Source: Oscillospiraceae bacterium
GTDB taxonomy: Bacteria; Bacillota; Clostridia; Oscillospirales; Acutalibacteraceae
Assembly (NCBI GenBank): GCA_029227055.1
Contig: JAQXZE010000061.1
Location: 1 to 33,154 of the forward strand
Reading direction: 5' to 3'
Length of the DNA: 33,154 nt
The position numbers and the translations under genes were made by a program. This document shows, in pieces, positions 24,434 to 32,008 of the stretch (positions within the stretch are counted from its first letter, which is position 1; every line of letters starts with the position of its first letter). The notes beneath the pieces are model-generated. The model did no database searches. It was not told where the DNA came from and saw only the letters and a list, made by a program, of their open reading frames with translations.

Positions 24434-24505
24434 AATAAACTATATATATAATAATTATACTACATTATTGACACAAATACAAGATAAATTACACCCATAA
24501 AAAAG

Positions 24506-24532
24506 AAAGCCCGAGCATTAAACTCGGGCTTT
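24506..24532 (-). terminator. mscL intrinsic terminator
   Basis: Perfect 10-bp arms AAAGCCCGAG/CTCGGGCTTT (24506-24515, 24523-24532). On the minus strand CTTTTTTATG follows. It lies just downstream of mscL. Confidence 0.9.
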
Positions 24533-24553
24533 TAGTTTTGTAGTTTAAAGATA

Positions 24554-24952
24554 TTAAACTTCAGATGTACAATGCGGACAACGGGTAGCCTCTATGCTGA
24601 TTTCACTCTTACAGAAGGGGCAAATCTTTGTGGTAGGAGCAACAGGAACTTCTTCCTTTTTCTTGTGGAAGATATTGATAAACTTAATAAGAAAGAAGAG
24701 CGCAACTGCCACGATAAAGAAATTGATTACCGCCATAATAAATGCACCGTAACGGATTTCTGCCTCAAAAATTTTGATGGTAAGGTCTGAAAAGTCCTTC
24801 TGGAAAATAATTCCGATGATAGGAGAAATTAAGTCATTTACAACAGAGTCTACAATAGCCTTGAAGGCAGCACCGATGATAACACCGACAGCCATGTCTA
24901 CAACATTACCGCGATTTATAAAGGCTTTGAATTCTTGGATAATTTTCTTCAT
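24554..24952 (-). CDS. mscL: Large-conductance mechanosensitive channel with zinc-ribbon tail
   Basis: A 132-aa MscL, the pressure valve opened by membrane tension. IQEFKAFINRGNVVDMAVGV then IIGAAFKAIVDSVVNDLISP form TM1; FIMAVINFFIVAVALFFLIK forms TM2. The C-terminus adds a zinc-ribbon-like CPFCKSEISIEATRCPHC (two CxxC pairs) in place of the usual helical bundle end. The frame is open to 25072, but the upstream part has no Shine-Dalgarno and no family similarity; GAGGTG sits before ATG 24952. Single gene with its own terminator. Confidence 0.95.
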   Translation of the reverse strand: MKKIIQEFKAFINRGNVVDMAVGVIIGAAFKAIVDSVVNDLISPIIGIIFQKDFSDLTIKIFEAEIRYGAFIMAVINFFIVAVALFFLIKFINIFHKKKEEVPVAPTTKICPFCKSEISIEATRCPHCTSEV

Positions 24953-25140
24953 AACGCACCTCTTAAAAATTTTTAAAAGCTTTTGCTTTATATCTATCTT
25001 AACAGACAAAAGTTGTAAATTCAAGATAAAATTATTTTTTTCGACAATTATTTTAATATCGCATCTACTCACAAAATAAATATATTATGTTTTCAAAGAG
25101 AAATGCATATAATATTTCAAAACGAGTATTGGGGATTTTT

Positions 25141-25647
25141 ATGGGTACTAAAAGAAATATTATCGCATTTATAGTTATAGGACTACTCGGCACTTTTTTG
25201 CATTTTCTTTATGATTTATCGGGTGAAAACGCAATTGTAGGAATATTTTCTGCCGTAAACGAGAGCATTTGGGAGCACCAAAAGCTTTTATATTGGGCGG
25301 CATTAATTTACTCAATAGGAGAATATCTGTTTTCAGAGCGACGACCTCACAATTATAAAATCGCCACAGCCTTAGGAATTTTAAGCGGAATTATGGCAGT
25401 TATTACTCTTTTTTACACCTATTCAGGCATATTAGGGTTTTCTATAACCTTTATTGACATATCTCTTTATTTTTTCGGTGTTATTATGTTTTTAATTGTT
25501 AGAAACTTAATAATCAAAAATCATTTTTTAACGAGCGGAACGGCACAAATTTCGGGAATTTTAATTATTATTGTTTTAGGAATTCTTTTTGCAGTTTGGA
25601 GCTTTTTTCCGCCAAAAATTTCAATTTTCATACCAAAGCTGCAATAA
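25141..25647 (+). CDS. DUF6512-like integral membrane protein
   Basis: A 168-aa membrane protein with five or so hydrophobic helices and a conserved soluble-looking turn FSAVNESIWEHQKLLYW (about 37-53) that matches DUF6512 proteins of Clostridia. Function unknown. ATG 25141 follows TTGGGGA; the frame runs back to 25087 without a ribosome site. It is divergent from mscL and ends at its own terminator. Confidence 0.8.
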   Translation: MGTKRNIIAFIVIGLLGTFLHFLYDLSGENAIVGIFSAVNESIWEHQKLLYWAALIYSIGEYLFSERRPHNYKIATALGILSGIMAVITLFYTYSGILGFSITFIDISLYFFGVIMFLIVRNLIIKNHFLTSGTAQISGILIIIVLGILFAVWSFFPPKISIFIPKLQ

Positions 25648-25650
25648 ACG

Positions 25651-25679
25651 AAAACTCTGTTCAAAATGAACAGAGTTTT
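25651..25679. terminator. Bidirectional terminator
   Basis: Perfect 13-bp arms AAAACTCTGTTCA/TGAACAGAGTTTT with an AAA loop, between the DUF6512 gene and the converging peptidase gene. Confidence 0.92.
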
Positions 25680-25683
25680 TATT

Positions 25684-26751
25684 TTAGAGAATTATTATAT
25701 CCTTAGGGCTTTTTGTCAGATTTTCGCAGCCGCTATCGGTAACTAAAACCATATCCTCTATTCTAACCCCGAATTTAGAGGGTATATAAATCCCAGGCTC
25801 TACCGTCATTAGCATATCGCTCTTAAGAGTAGCCTTCGATTTTGGCGAGCAGGCAGGTGCTTCGTGGATATCAAGGCCTAGCGAATGACCGAGGGCGTGA
25901 CCGAAATATTCCTTATACCCTGCATTATCAATTATATCACGGGCAGCCTTATCAACTTCACTGCATAAAACTCCGTTTTTTATAACAGATAAAGCTTTCT
26001 CCTGAGCCGAAAGCACTGTATTATAAACATTTATCTGCTCGTTATCAAGACAGCCGACAGCTACCGTTCTTGTCATATCAGAGCAATATCCCTCATACCT
26101 TGCCCCGAAATCCATAGTTATAAAGTCACCTATCTCAAAGGGCTTATCGGTTGGTACTCCGTGCGGCAGAGAGGAATTTTTACCCGAGACTACTATAAAA
26201 TCAAAGGCTATGCCGTCACTACCCGCATTTCTTATAAAAAATTCCATTTCGAGTGCCGTTTCTAGCTCTGTTTTGCCGACATTTATAAAATTTAAAATAT
26301 GCGAAAAGGTTTTATCGGTAAGAGATTGCGAATATTTTATAAACTCTATTTCCTCTTTTGACTTTATAGCTCGTTCTTCGTCTAAAAGCTTATCTATTTT
26401 TGAGTCAGACAAAACAGTTAAACAACTCAAGTTTTTCCTGAGTTCCGTAAACTCAGAAAGCGAAATTTTCGAGGTTTCGCAGTAAAGATATTCAGTTTTT
26501 TCTTTCAGGAAAAACTCTTTTAATTGCTCGTATTTATCTTTAAGCAATATTACCTCAAGACCTGAAACTGTAGTACTTGCCTTTTCAAAATATCTTGAAT
26601 CAACAAATAATGCGGCTTTATTGAGTGTTATAACAATTAGCCCTGCAGAGGATTTAAAGCCGCTTAAATATCGGCGTGTTATATCATTAGTAATTAAAAT
26701 CGCTTCGTTAGCATTTAAAGCGGCAGCTAGTTTTAAAATCCGTTCGTTTAT
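25684..26751 (-). CDS. Xaa-Pro aminopeptidase (M24B), non-canonical start codon likely
   Basis: Cytosolic aminopeptidase P-like enzyme that removes residues before proline. The C-terminal pita-bread domain has all five metal ligands: Asp214 and Asp225 (MDFGARYEGYCSDMTRT), His289 (HALGHSLGLDIHE), Glu318 (TVEPGIY) and Glu332 (RIEDM), counted from 26751. A conventional start (TTG 26547) would give only 287 aa and delete most of the N-terminal creatinase-like domain. The same frame continues upstream without a stop and encodes that domain (ITNDITRRYLSGF, AALFVDSRYFEKA). GGGGG followed by a 7-nt gap places initiation at ATA 26751 (355 aa, the usual length) or ATT 26757; no ATG, GTG or TTG fits. 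Confidence 0.88.
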   Translation of the reverse strand: MNERILKLAAALNANEAILITNDITRRYLSGFKSSAGLIVITLNKAALFVDSRYFEKASTTVSGLEVILLKDKYEQLKEFFLKEKTEYLYCETSKISLSEFTELRKNLSCLTVLSDSKIDKLLDEERAIKSKEEIEFIKYSQSLTDKTFSHILNFINVGKTELETALEMEFFIRNAGSDGIAFDFIVVSGKNSSLPHGVPTDKPFEIGDFITMDFGARYEGYCSDMTRTVAVGCLDNEQINVYNTVLSAQEKALSVIKNGVLCSEVDKAARDIIDNAGYKEYFGHALGHSLGLDIHEAPACSPKSKATLKSDMLMTVEPGIYIPSKFGVRIEDMVLVTDSGCENLTKSPKDIIIL

Positions 26752-26807
26752 GGTAATTCCCCCTACTTTTTTATCCTATAAGATTATACCATAATCAATT
26801 TCCCTCT

Positions 26808-28121
26808 TCAACTTCGATGTTTAGCAATCCCGAATTTTCTTAAAACAAATGTAAGAATTATTATATTCGGTATTGCCATAAGGGAATTGAAAATTTCGGA
26901 GATTACCCATATTTTTTCGGTAGACAAAACAGCACCTAAAACACAAGCTGCTGCAAAAACTATTTTATATAAACTTCTTCCCCGTTTTTTCCATAAAAAC
27001 TCTGATGCTACAATTCCGTAGGCACCCCAACCGAGCACAGAAGACACGGCAAAGAGTATCAAAAAAAGTGATAAAAGATAGGATGATACTATCCCGAACT
27101 GTGAGTAAAAGCTATCATTTACGGGAATAAGTCCCATATCCTTGCCGTAAAATATCGGCATCCTTGAGACAAGTATAACAATCGCTGTGAGGGTGCAGAT
27201 TGCGGTATCTATAAAAACCTCTAATATACCAATTTCTGACTCTGCGGATATGTTTTGATTATCTGCGGCACTATGTGTGAGCGACGCCGTTCCAAGCCCC
27301 GATTCATTAGATATAATTCCCCTGACAGCCCCCGTTCTTAAAACTATAAAAAAGGAAGAAACCACACCGCCCGTAACGGCTTTTGGATTAAATGCACCCT
27401 CAAAAATTTCGCTTATTGCTGCAGGTATTTCTCCTAAATTTTTGATTATTATAAAAAGAGATGCCGCAAGGTAAAGAATTAGCATAAACGGCACTAATTT
27501 TTCACAGACGCCGCTCACCTTTTTTATGCCTGAAATTAGTGTAAACCCTATCAAGAGAGCAAGAGTTATTGCAAATATTATAGCTAGTGTATCGGTATAT
27601 AAAAAATCTTTTGGAAGTATATTTTTAAAGCTTTCAACTGCAGTATTTATCTGAATAAGGTTACCTGTTCCAAAGGAAGCTACAATCGTAAAAAAGGCAA
27701 AAGCAAACCCTAAAAAATGAAGCTTTGGCGGTAAAATTTTTGCTAAATACATAATACCGCCCTTATACTGCCCTGCTTCTTTTCTTCGGTAATGCATAGA
27801 AAGATAAATTTCACAATACTTTATTATCATACATACAAACGAAGAAATCCAAATCCAAAATACAACTCCTGCGCCTCCTATGGCGATAGCACCCGAAATA
27901 CCAACAACATTACCCGTACCGATTGTTGCGGCAAGAGAGGTGCACATTGCCTGTCTTGTAGTAAGGCTGTTATCCTCTGTTTTTTTAGTTTTGGAGAGAT
28001 GTCGAAAAGAATTCAGCAACCCCTTTCCTTGAAAGAATTTTGTTTTAATGCTCAAAACAAGTCCGAAAACAATTATTAAGACAACCGAAAATCCGCCCAA
28101 ATACTCATTTATTGTATTCAT
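26808..28121 (-). CDS. Alanine/glycine:sodium symporter (AGCS family)
   Basis: A 437-aa transporter with about ten transmembrane helices. SLAATIGTGNVVGISGAIAI (about 62-82) is the AGCS signature, and SNESGLGTASLTHSAAD near 272-288 is the second conserved loop. It takes up alanine or glycine with sodium. Start ATG 28121 follows AGAGG. It sits upstream of, and on the same strand as, the peptidase gene, so free amino acids released by the peptidase and their uptake may be co-expressed. Confidence 0.94.
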   Translation of the reverse strand: MNTINEYLGGFSVVLIIVFGLVLSIKTKFFQGKGLLNSFRHLSKTKKTEDNSLTTRQAMCTSLAATIGTGNVVGISGAIAIGGAGVVFWIWISSFVCMIIKYCEIYLSMHYRRKEAGQYKGGIMYLAKILPPKLHFLGFAFAFFTIVASFGTGNLIQINTAVESFKNILPKDFLYTDTLAIIFAITLALLIGFTLISGIKKVSGVCEKLVPFMLILYLAASLFIIIKNLGEIPAAISEIFEGAFNPKAVTGGVVSSFFIVLRTGAVRGIISNESGLGTASLTHSAADNQNISAESEIGILEVFIDTAICTLTAIVILVSRMPIFYGKDMGLIPVNDSFYSQFGIVSSYLLSLFLILFAVSSVLGWGAYGIVASEFLWKKRGRSLYKIVFAAACVLGAVLSTEKIWVISEIFNSLMAIPNIIILTFVLRKFGIAKHRS

Positions 28122-28238
28122 ACAAATAACCTCTTAAAAAGTGATTATTCAATACTATGCATGCATATTTTTTAAAAGAATAGTTTAAAGCTAAACTTCA
28201 AATAATAAAATTAAAAGTTTTGGAAAGGTGATATTAAT

Positions 28239-29636
28239 ATGTCTAAAACAAAGTATTTCGGCACAGACGGATATAGAGGCGAAGCCAACAAAACTCTTAC
28301 TTCACTTAACGCTTATAAGGTCGGCAGATTTTTAGGATGGTACTATTCGTCACAGCTCTCAGGCAAAGAAGGCAGCTCATACCGCCCGAAAATAGTAATA
28401 GGAAAGGACACCCGCCGTTCAAGCTATATGCTCGAATATTCTATAGCGGCAGGCATTACCGCATCGGGTGCTGATGCATATATGCTACATGTTACAACAA
28501 CCCCTAGCGTATCCTATGTAGCAAATCAGGATAATTTCGACTGCGGCATAATGATAACCGCTTCCCACAATCCTTATTACGATAACGGAATAAAGGTTAT
28601 TAACCGATACGGTGAAAAATTAGACGATGCCACAACCATACTGATAGAAAATTATTTAGACGGCAATTTAGCGGCACTCGGTGTATCCAGTGACGATTTG
28701 CCTTTAGCTACAAAGGATAAGATCGGCAGAATTATAGACTATGTATCGGGCAGAAACAGATATGTTGGATATTTGATTTCCCTTGCATCTCACTCATATA
28801 AAAACCTTAAAATAGGGCTTGACTGCGCAAACGGAGCTTCTTGGATGATAGCAAAATCTGTATTCGGGGCGTTAGGTGCTCAGATGACGGTAATCGGCAA
28901 CGAGCCTGACGGAATTAATGTAAATCTTAACTGCGGCTCAACCCATATAGAAAATCTCTGCCGAATAGTCAAAGAAAATCACCTTGATTTAGGCTTTGCC
29001 TTTGACGGAGATGCCGACCGCTGTATCGCAGTAGACGAAAACGGAAATATAGTAGACGGAGACGCTATGCTATATATTTTGGGCAAACGCCTGAAATCGC
29101 GAGGCACACTAAATAAGGACACAGTAGTTGCAACAATTATGTCTAACAGCGGTCTGATTTCAAGTCTTGAAAATATAGGTATTAAATGCGAACAAACAAC
29201 CGTAGGTGACAGATTTGTTTACGAATGTATGCAAACGGGTGATTATACCTTGGGCGGTGAACAGTCGGGACACATAATACTAAAAAAATATGCAACTACA
29301 GGTGACGGACTTTTAACCGCTATAATGATAGCAGAAGAGGTCTGCGACTCTAAACTTCCCTTATCAGAGCTTGCAAGTGATGTAAAGCTTTATCCTCAGC
29401 ACACCAAAAATATACGAGTAAAGGATAAGGCGGCGGTGCTTGCCGATAAATCGGTGACAGAGGCACTAAAAAGGGTTGAAGAAATGATAGGCGGTAAGGG
29501 GCGTGCACTTTTAAGAGAGAGCGGCACCGAACCCGTTATCAGAATTATGATAGAATGTGAGAGCCGTGAAAAATGTGAAGAATACGCCGAAATTATAGCG
29601 TCGGCAGTAATTTCGGGCAGGCATACGGAACAATAA
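28239..29636 (+). CDS. glmM: Phosphoglucosamine mutase (unfused paralog)
   Basis: A 465-aa enzyme converting GlcN-6-P to GlcN-1-P for UDP-GlcNAc, peptidoglycan and teichoic acid synthesis. KYFGTDGYRGEAN start, active Ser109 in ITASHNP, metal loop DGDADR (256-261), GGEQSGH sugar loop and RESGTEPVIRI end. It aligns colinearly with the mutase part of the HTH fusion at 6214-7827 (39 of the first 50 aligned residues identical by eye). GGAAAGGTGAT precedes ATG 28239. Lacking the HTH, it is the better candidate for the housekeeping enzyme. Single gene with terminator. Confidence 0.93.
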   Translation: MSKTKYFGTDGYRGEANKTLTSLNAYKVGRFLGWYYSSQLSGKEGSSYRPKIVIGKDTRRSSYMLEYSIAAGITASGADAYMLHVTTTPSVSYVANQDNFDCGIMITASHNPYYDNGIKVINRYGEKLDDATTILIENYLDGNLAALGVSSDDLPLATKDKIGRIIDYVSGRNRYVGYLISLASHSYKNLKIGLDCANGASWMIAKSVFGALGAQMTVIGNEPDGINVNLNCGSTHIENLCRIVKENHLDLGFAFDGDADRCIAVDENGNIVDGDAMLYILGKRLKSRGTLNKDTVVATIMSNSGLISSLENIGIKCEQTTVGDRFVYECMQTGDYTLGGEQSGHIILKKYATTGDGLLTAIMIAEEVCDSKLPLSELASDVKLYPQHTKNIRVKDKAAVLADKSVTEALKRVEEMIGGKGRALLRESGTEPVIRIMIECESREKCEEYAEIIASAVISGRHTEQ

Positions 29637-29648
29637 ATTTTATATAAA

Positions 29649-29685
29649 AAAGACCGTAAACTAAATTTATTAGTCTACGGTCTTT
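29649..29685. terminator. Bidirectional terminator
   Basis: Arms 29649-29664 and 29670-29685 (AAAGACCGTA.ACTAA) pair with one mismatch, between glmM and the converging antiporter gene; T/A-rich on both sides. Confidence 0.88.
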
Positions 29686-29698
29686 AAATTTTGTTGTT

Positions 29699-30985
29699 CT
29701 ATTTTGCCGCTGTGGAAGTTCCGTGCAAGGCACCTCTCGCACTAGTCTTTTCGTGCGGCTTGATATCTCCGGCTTTAGTAAGCGCCCATTTTGTAAATAC
29801 AGGACCTACAAGCTCATAAATCAACACAGACATCAAGGTTATATTGGAAATCACATTTCCAACTTCACCCAAATTTGAGGCTTTAATCGCCATACCGAGC
29901 GCAACACCTGCCTGTGGCCAAAGTGTTATACCTAAGTATTTGACAATATTAGGTGAGCAATTTACCGATTTAGCCGAAGTATAAGCACCTATGTATTTAC
30001 CTGACGAGCGGCTTAAAATATAAACTAAACCTATTATTACTATTGAGAAATCTTTAAATACAGATAGCTCAAGCTCTGCACCGCTTATAACAAAGAAGAT
30101 TATAAAGAGAGGCGCTGTCCATCTGTCTACCCTTGTCATAAGCTCTTCGGAAAAATCGCATATATTACAGAAAATTGTGCCGAGCATCATACATACGAGC
30201 AATGAAGAGAAAGCAATATGAACAGGGCCGATATTAAACTCAAGCATAGAGATTGCAACTGTCAAGAAAACAAAGGTTACCGACATTGAAAGACGCTTTG
30301 AATTTGAATGGAAAAACTTTTCGAAAAAGGTAAAAATATATCCCATTAAAGCGCCAAGTCCTACCGAAAGAGCCACCTCAAGTAACGGCTCTATCACTAC
30401 CGATATTATATCTATTTTGCCTACCATAAGTGCCTTTGCAACGCCGAAAGAAACAGCAAAAAGCAAAAGACCTACCGCGTCATCAAGAGCAACTATTGGG
30501 AGCAAAATATCTGTAAGCTCGCCCTTTGCCTTATACTGACGAACAACCATAAGGGTTGCCGCAGGAGCAGTAGCAGAGGCTATTGCACCAAGCACGATTG
30601 CCGCGGGTAAAGGCAGCTTATCGGGCATTGCGAAATGAAGCGCTATAAGGAAAACATCAACCAAAACAGTTGTTATAACCGCCTGAAAAATGCCGATCAC
30701 TGTTGCTTGTTTGCCTGTTTTTTTGAGTTGGGCAAGTCTAAACTCATTACCGATAGAAAAGGCGATAAATCCGAGAGCTACATCACATATTATTGAATAC
30801 GATTTAACATCACCCATACTAACGAAGCCTAGTCCCTCTACACCGAATGCACCAAGGCAATAAGGACCTACCAAAATACCTGCAACGAGATATGCTGTAA
30901 CCGCAGGTAATTTAAAAAGCTTTGCTACACGAGACAGCATAAGACCCGTCAAAACGGCTATAGACAAACTAAGTAATGATTGCAT
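29699..30985 (-). CDS. Cation:proton antiporter (CPA2/KefB-like)
   Basis: A 428-aa membrane protein with 11-12 helices: LLSLSIAVLTGLMLSRVAKL, PAVTAYLVAGILVGPYCLG and the ion-binding-type ALDDAVGLLLFAV (about 167-179) typical of CPA2 exchangers. The KTN/TrkA regulatory domain is absent and the C-terminus is a short tail. It exports Na+ or K+ in exchange for H+. ATG 30985 follows GGAAG; the frame extends five codons to TTG 31000, which overlaps that site. Ion specificity is not clear from sequence. Confidence 0.92.
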   Translation of the reverse strand: MQSLLSLSIAVLTGLMLSRVAKLFKLPAVTAYLVAGILVGPYCLGAFGVEGLGFVSMGDVKSYSIICDVALGFIAFSIGNEFRLAQLKKTGKQATVIGIFQAVITTVLVDVFLIALHFAMPDKLPLPAAIVLGAIASATAPAATLMVVRQYKAKGELTDILLPIVALDDAVGLLLFAVSFGVAKALMVGKIDIISVVIEPLLEVALSVGLGALMGYIFTFFEKFFHSNSKRLSMSVTFVFLTVAISMLEFNIGPVHIAFSSLLVCMMLGTIFCNICDFSEELMTRVDRWTAPLFIIFFVISGAELELSVFKDFSIVIIGLVYILSRSSGKYIGAYTSAKSVNCSPNIVKYLGITLWPQAGVALGMAIKASNLGEVGNVISNITLMSVLIYELVGPVFTKWALTKAGDIKPHEKTSARGALHGTSTAAK

Positions 30986-31072
30986 AAAAAACACTTCCAA
31001 AAGAATAATAATTCAACGACTACATAGTCTACCACTTCAGAATATGAAAGTCAACCCAAATAAATATAAAAA

Positions 31073-31109
31073 AATGAGCATTCGTCAAAAAAATAAACGA
31101 ATACTCATT
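31073..31109 (-). terminator. ttcA-like gene terminator
   Basis: Arms 31073-31085 and 31097-31109 (AATGAGCATTCGT versus its complement, one G-U type mismatch). On the minus strand a TTTTTATATTT run follows. Confidence 0.82.
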
Positions 31110-31113
31110 AGGT

Positions 31114-31956
31114 TTAATCATATTTTTCAAGAAAAGAGTGTAGTTCTCCCGAATCGCTGTCTCTAAAGCCAGGGATTGTTGCCATATTTACATTATGAAG
31201 ACTTCTAAATATATTGTCGTCTGCTTCAGGATTTTTAAGGCGTAATTCCTTTATAAGCTCCTTCATTTCTTTGCGCTTTGAAAGGTCCTCATTATGCTCG
31301 CTTTCCTTAGTAAAGCGGCAAGCACAGCGCAAAAAGCGAAGCCCGTTATATTCACTCCAGGAAATAATATGCCGCTCTTTTACCTTGTAAAGAGGTCTGA
31401 TAAGCTCCATACCTTCAAAATTTGTACTGTGTAGCTTTGGGAGCATTGTTTTTATTTCAGACGAATAAAGCATACTCATCAAAAGGGTTTCTATAACATC
31501 GTCAAAATGATGACCGAGAGCAATTTTATTACAACCGAGTTCTTTAGCCTTTCCATAGAGGCAACCTCTTCTCATACGGGCGCAAAGATAACAGGGTGAG
31601 CCGCCCGCATCGGTTACAACATCAAAGATATTGCTATCAAAAAACACTACATCTTCAATGCCCATTATAGCGGCATTTTCTTCTATAAGTGCACGGTTTT
31701 CGGGGTTATAGCCGGGGTCCATCACTATGAATTTAAGTTCAAAGGTGACCTCACTGTAACGGCAAAGCTGCTGCATACATTTAGCAAGCAGCATCGAATC
31801 CTTACCGCCCGAAATACAAACGGCAATCCTATCCCCTGCTTTAATAAGCTCGTATTCCTTTACTGCGGCTACAAAATTTTTCCATATTGTTTTGCGGTAT
31901 TTTTTAGAAATACTGCGCTCGATTTCCTTTTCACGACTAAGTTCTTTTTTTGCCAT
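31114..31956 (-). CDS. TtcA-like tRNA 2-thiolation ATPase
   Basis: A 280-aa PP-loop ATPase. SGGKDS (49-54) binds ATP; Cys122 and Cys125 (CYLC) and Cys211/Cys213 (CAC) are in the positions expected for an iron-sulfur cluster, as in TtcA/TtuA enzymes that thiolate cytidine 32 or other tRNA positions. ALGHHFDDVIETLLM follows the second motif. The frame is open to 31989, but that region is the terminator hairpin of the upstream antiporter; AAGGAG sits just before ATG 31956. Exact tRNA position modified is not known from sequence. Confidence 0.9.
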   Translation of the reverse strand: MAKKELSREKEIERSISKKYRKTIWKNFVAAVKEYELIKAGDRIAVCISGGKDSMLLAKCMQQLCRYSEVTFELKFIVMDPGYNPENRALIEENAAIMGIEDVVFFDSNIFDVVTDAGGSPCYLCARMRRGCLYGKAKELGCNKIALGHHFDDVIETLLMSMLYSSEIKTMLPKLHSTNFEGMELIRPLYKVKERHIISWSEYNGLRFLRCACRFTKESEHNEDLSKRKEMKELIKELRLKNPEADDNIFRSLHNVNMATIPGFRDSDSGELHSFLEKYD

Positions 31957-31971
31957 AAATCTCCTTAAAAA

Positions 31972-31993
31972 AGGGTTGCCCTTCGGCAACCCT
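31972..31993 (-). terminator. nhaC-like gene terminator
   Basis: Perfect 9-bp stem AGGGTTGCC/GGCAACCCT with a 4-nt CTTC/GAAG loop. On the minus strand TTTTTT follows, directly before the Shine-Dalgarno of the ttcA-like gene. Confidence 0.92.
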
Positions 31994-32008
31994 AAAATAT
32001 TTTATATT

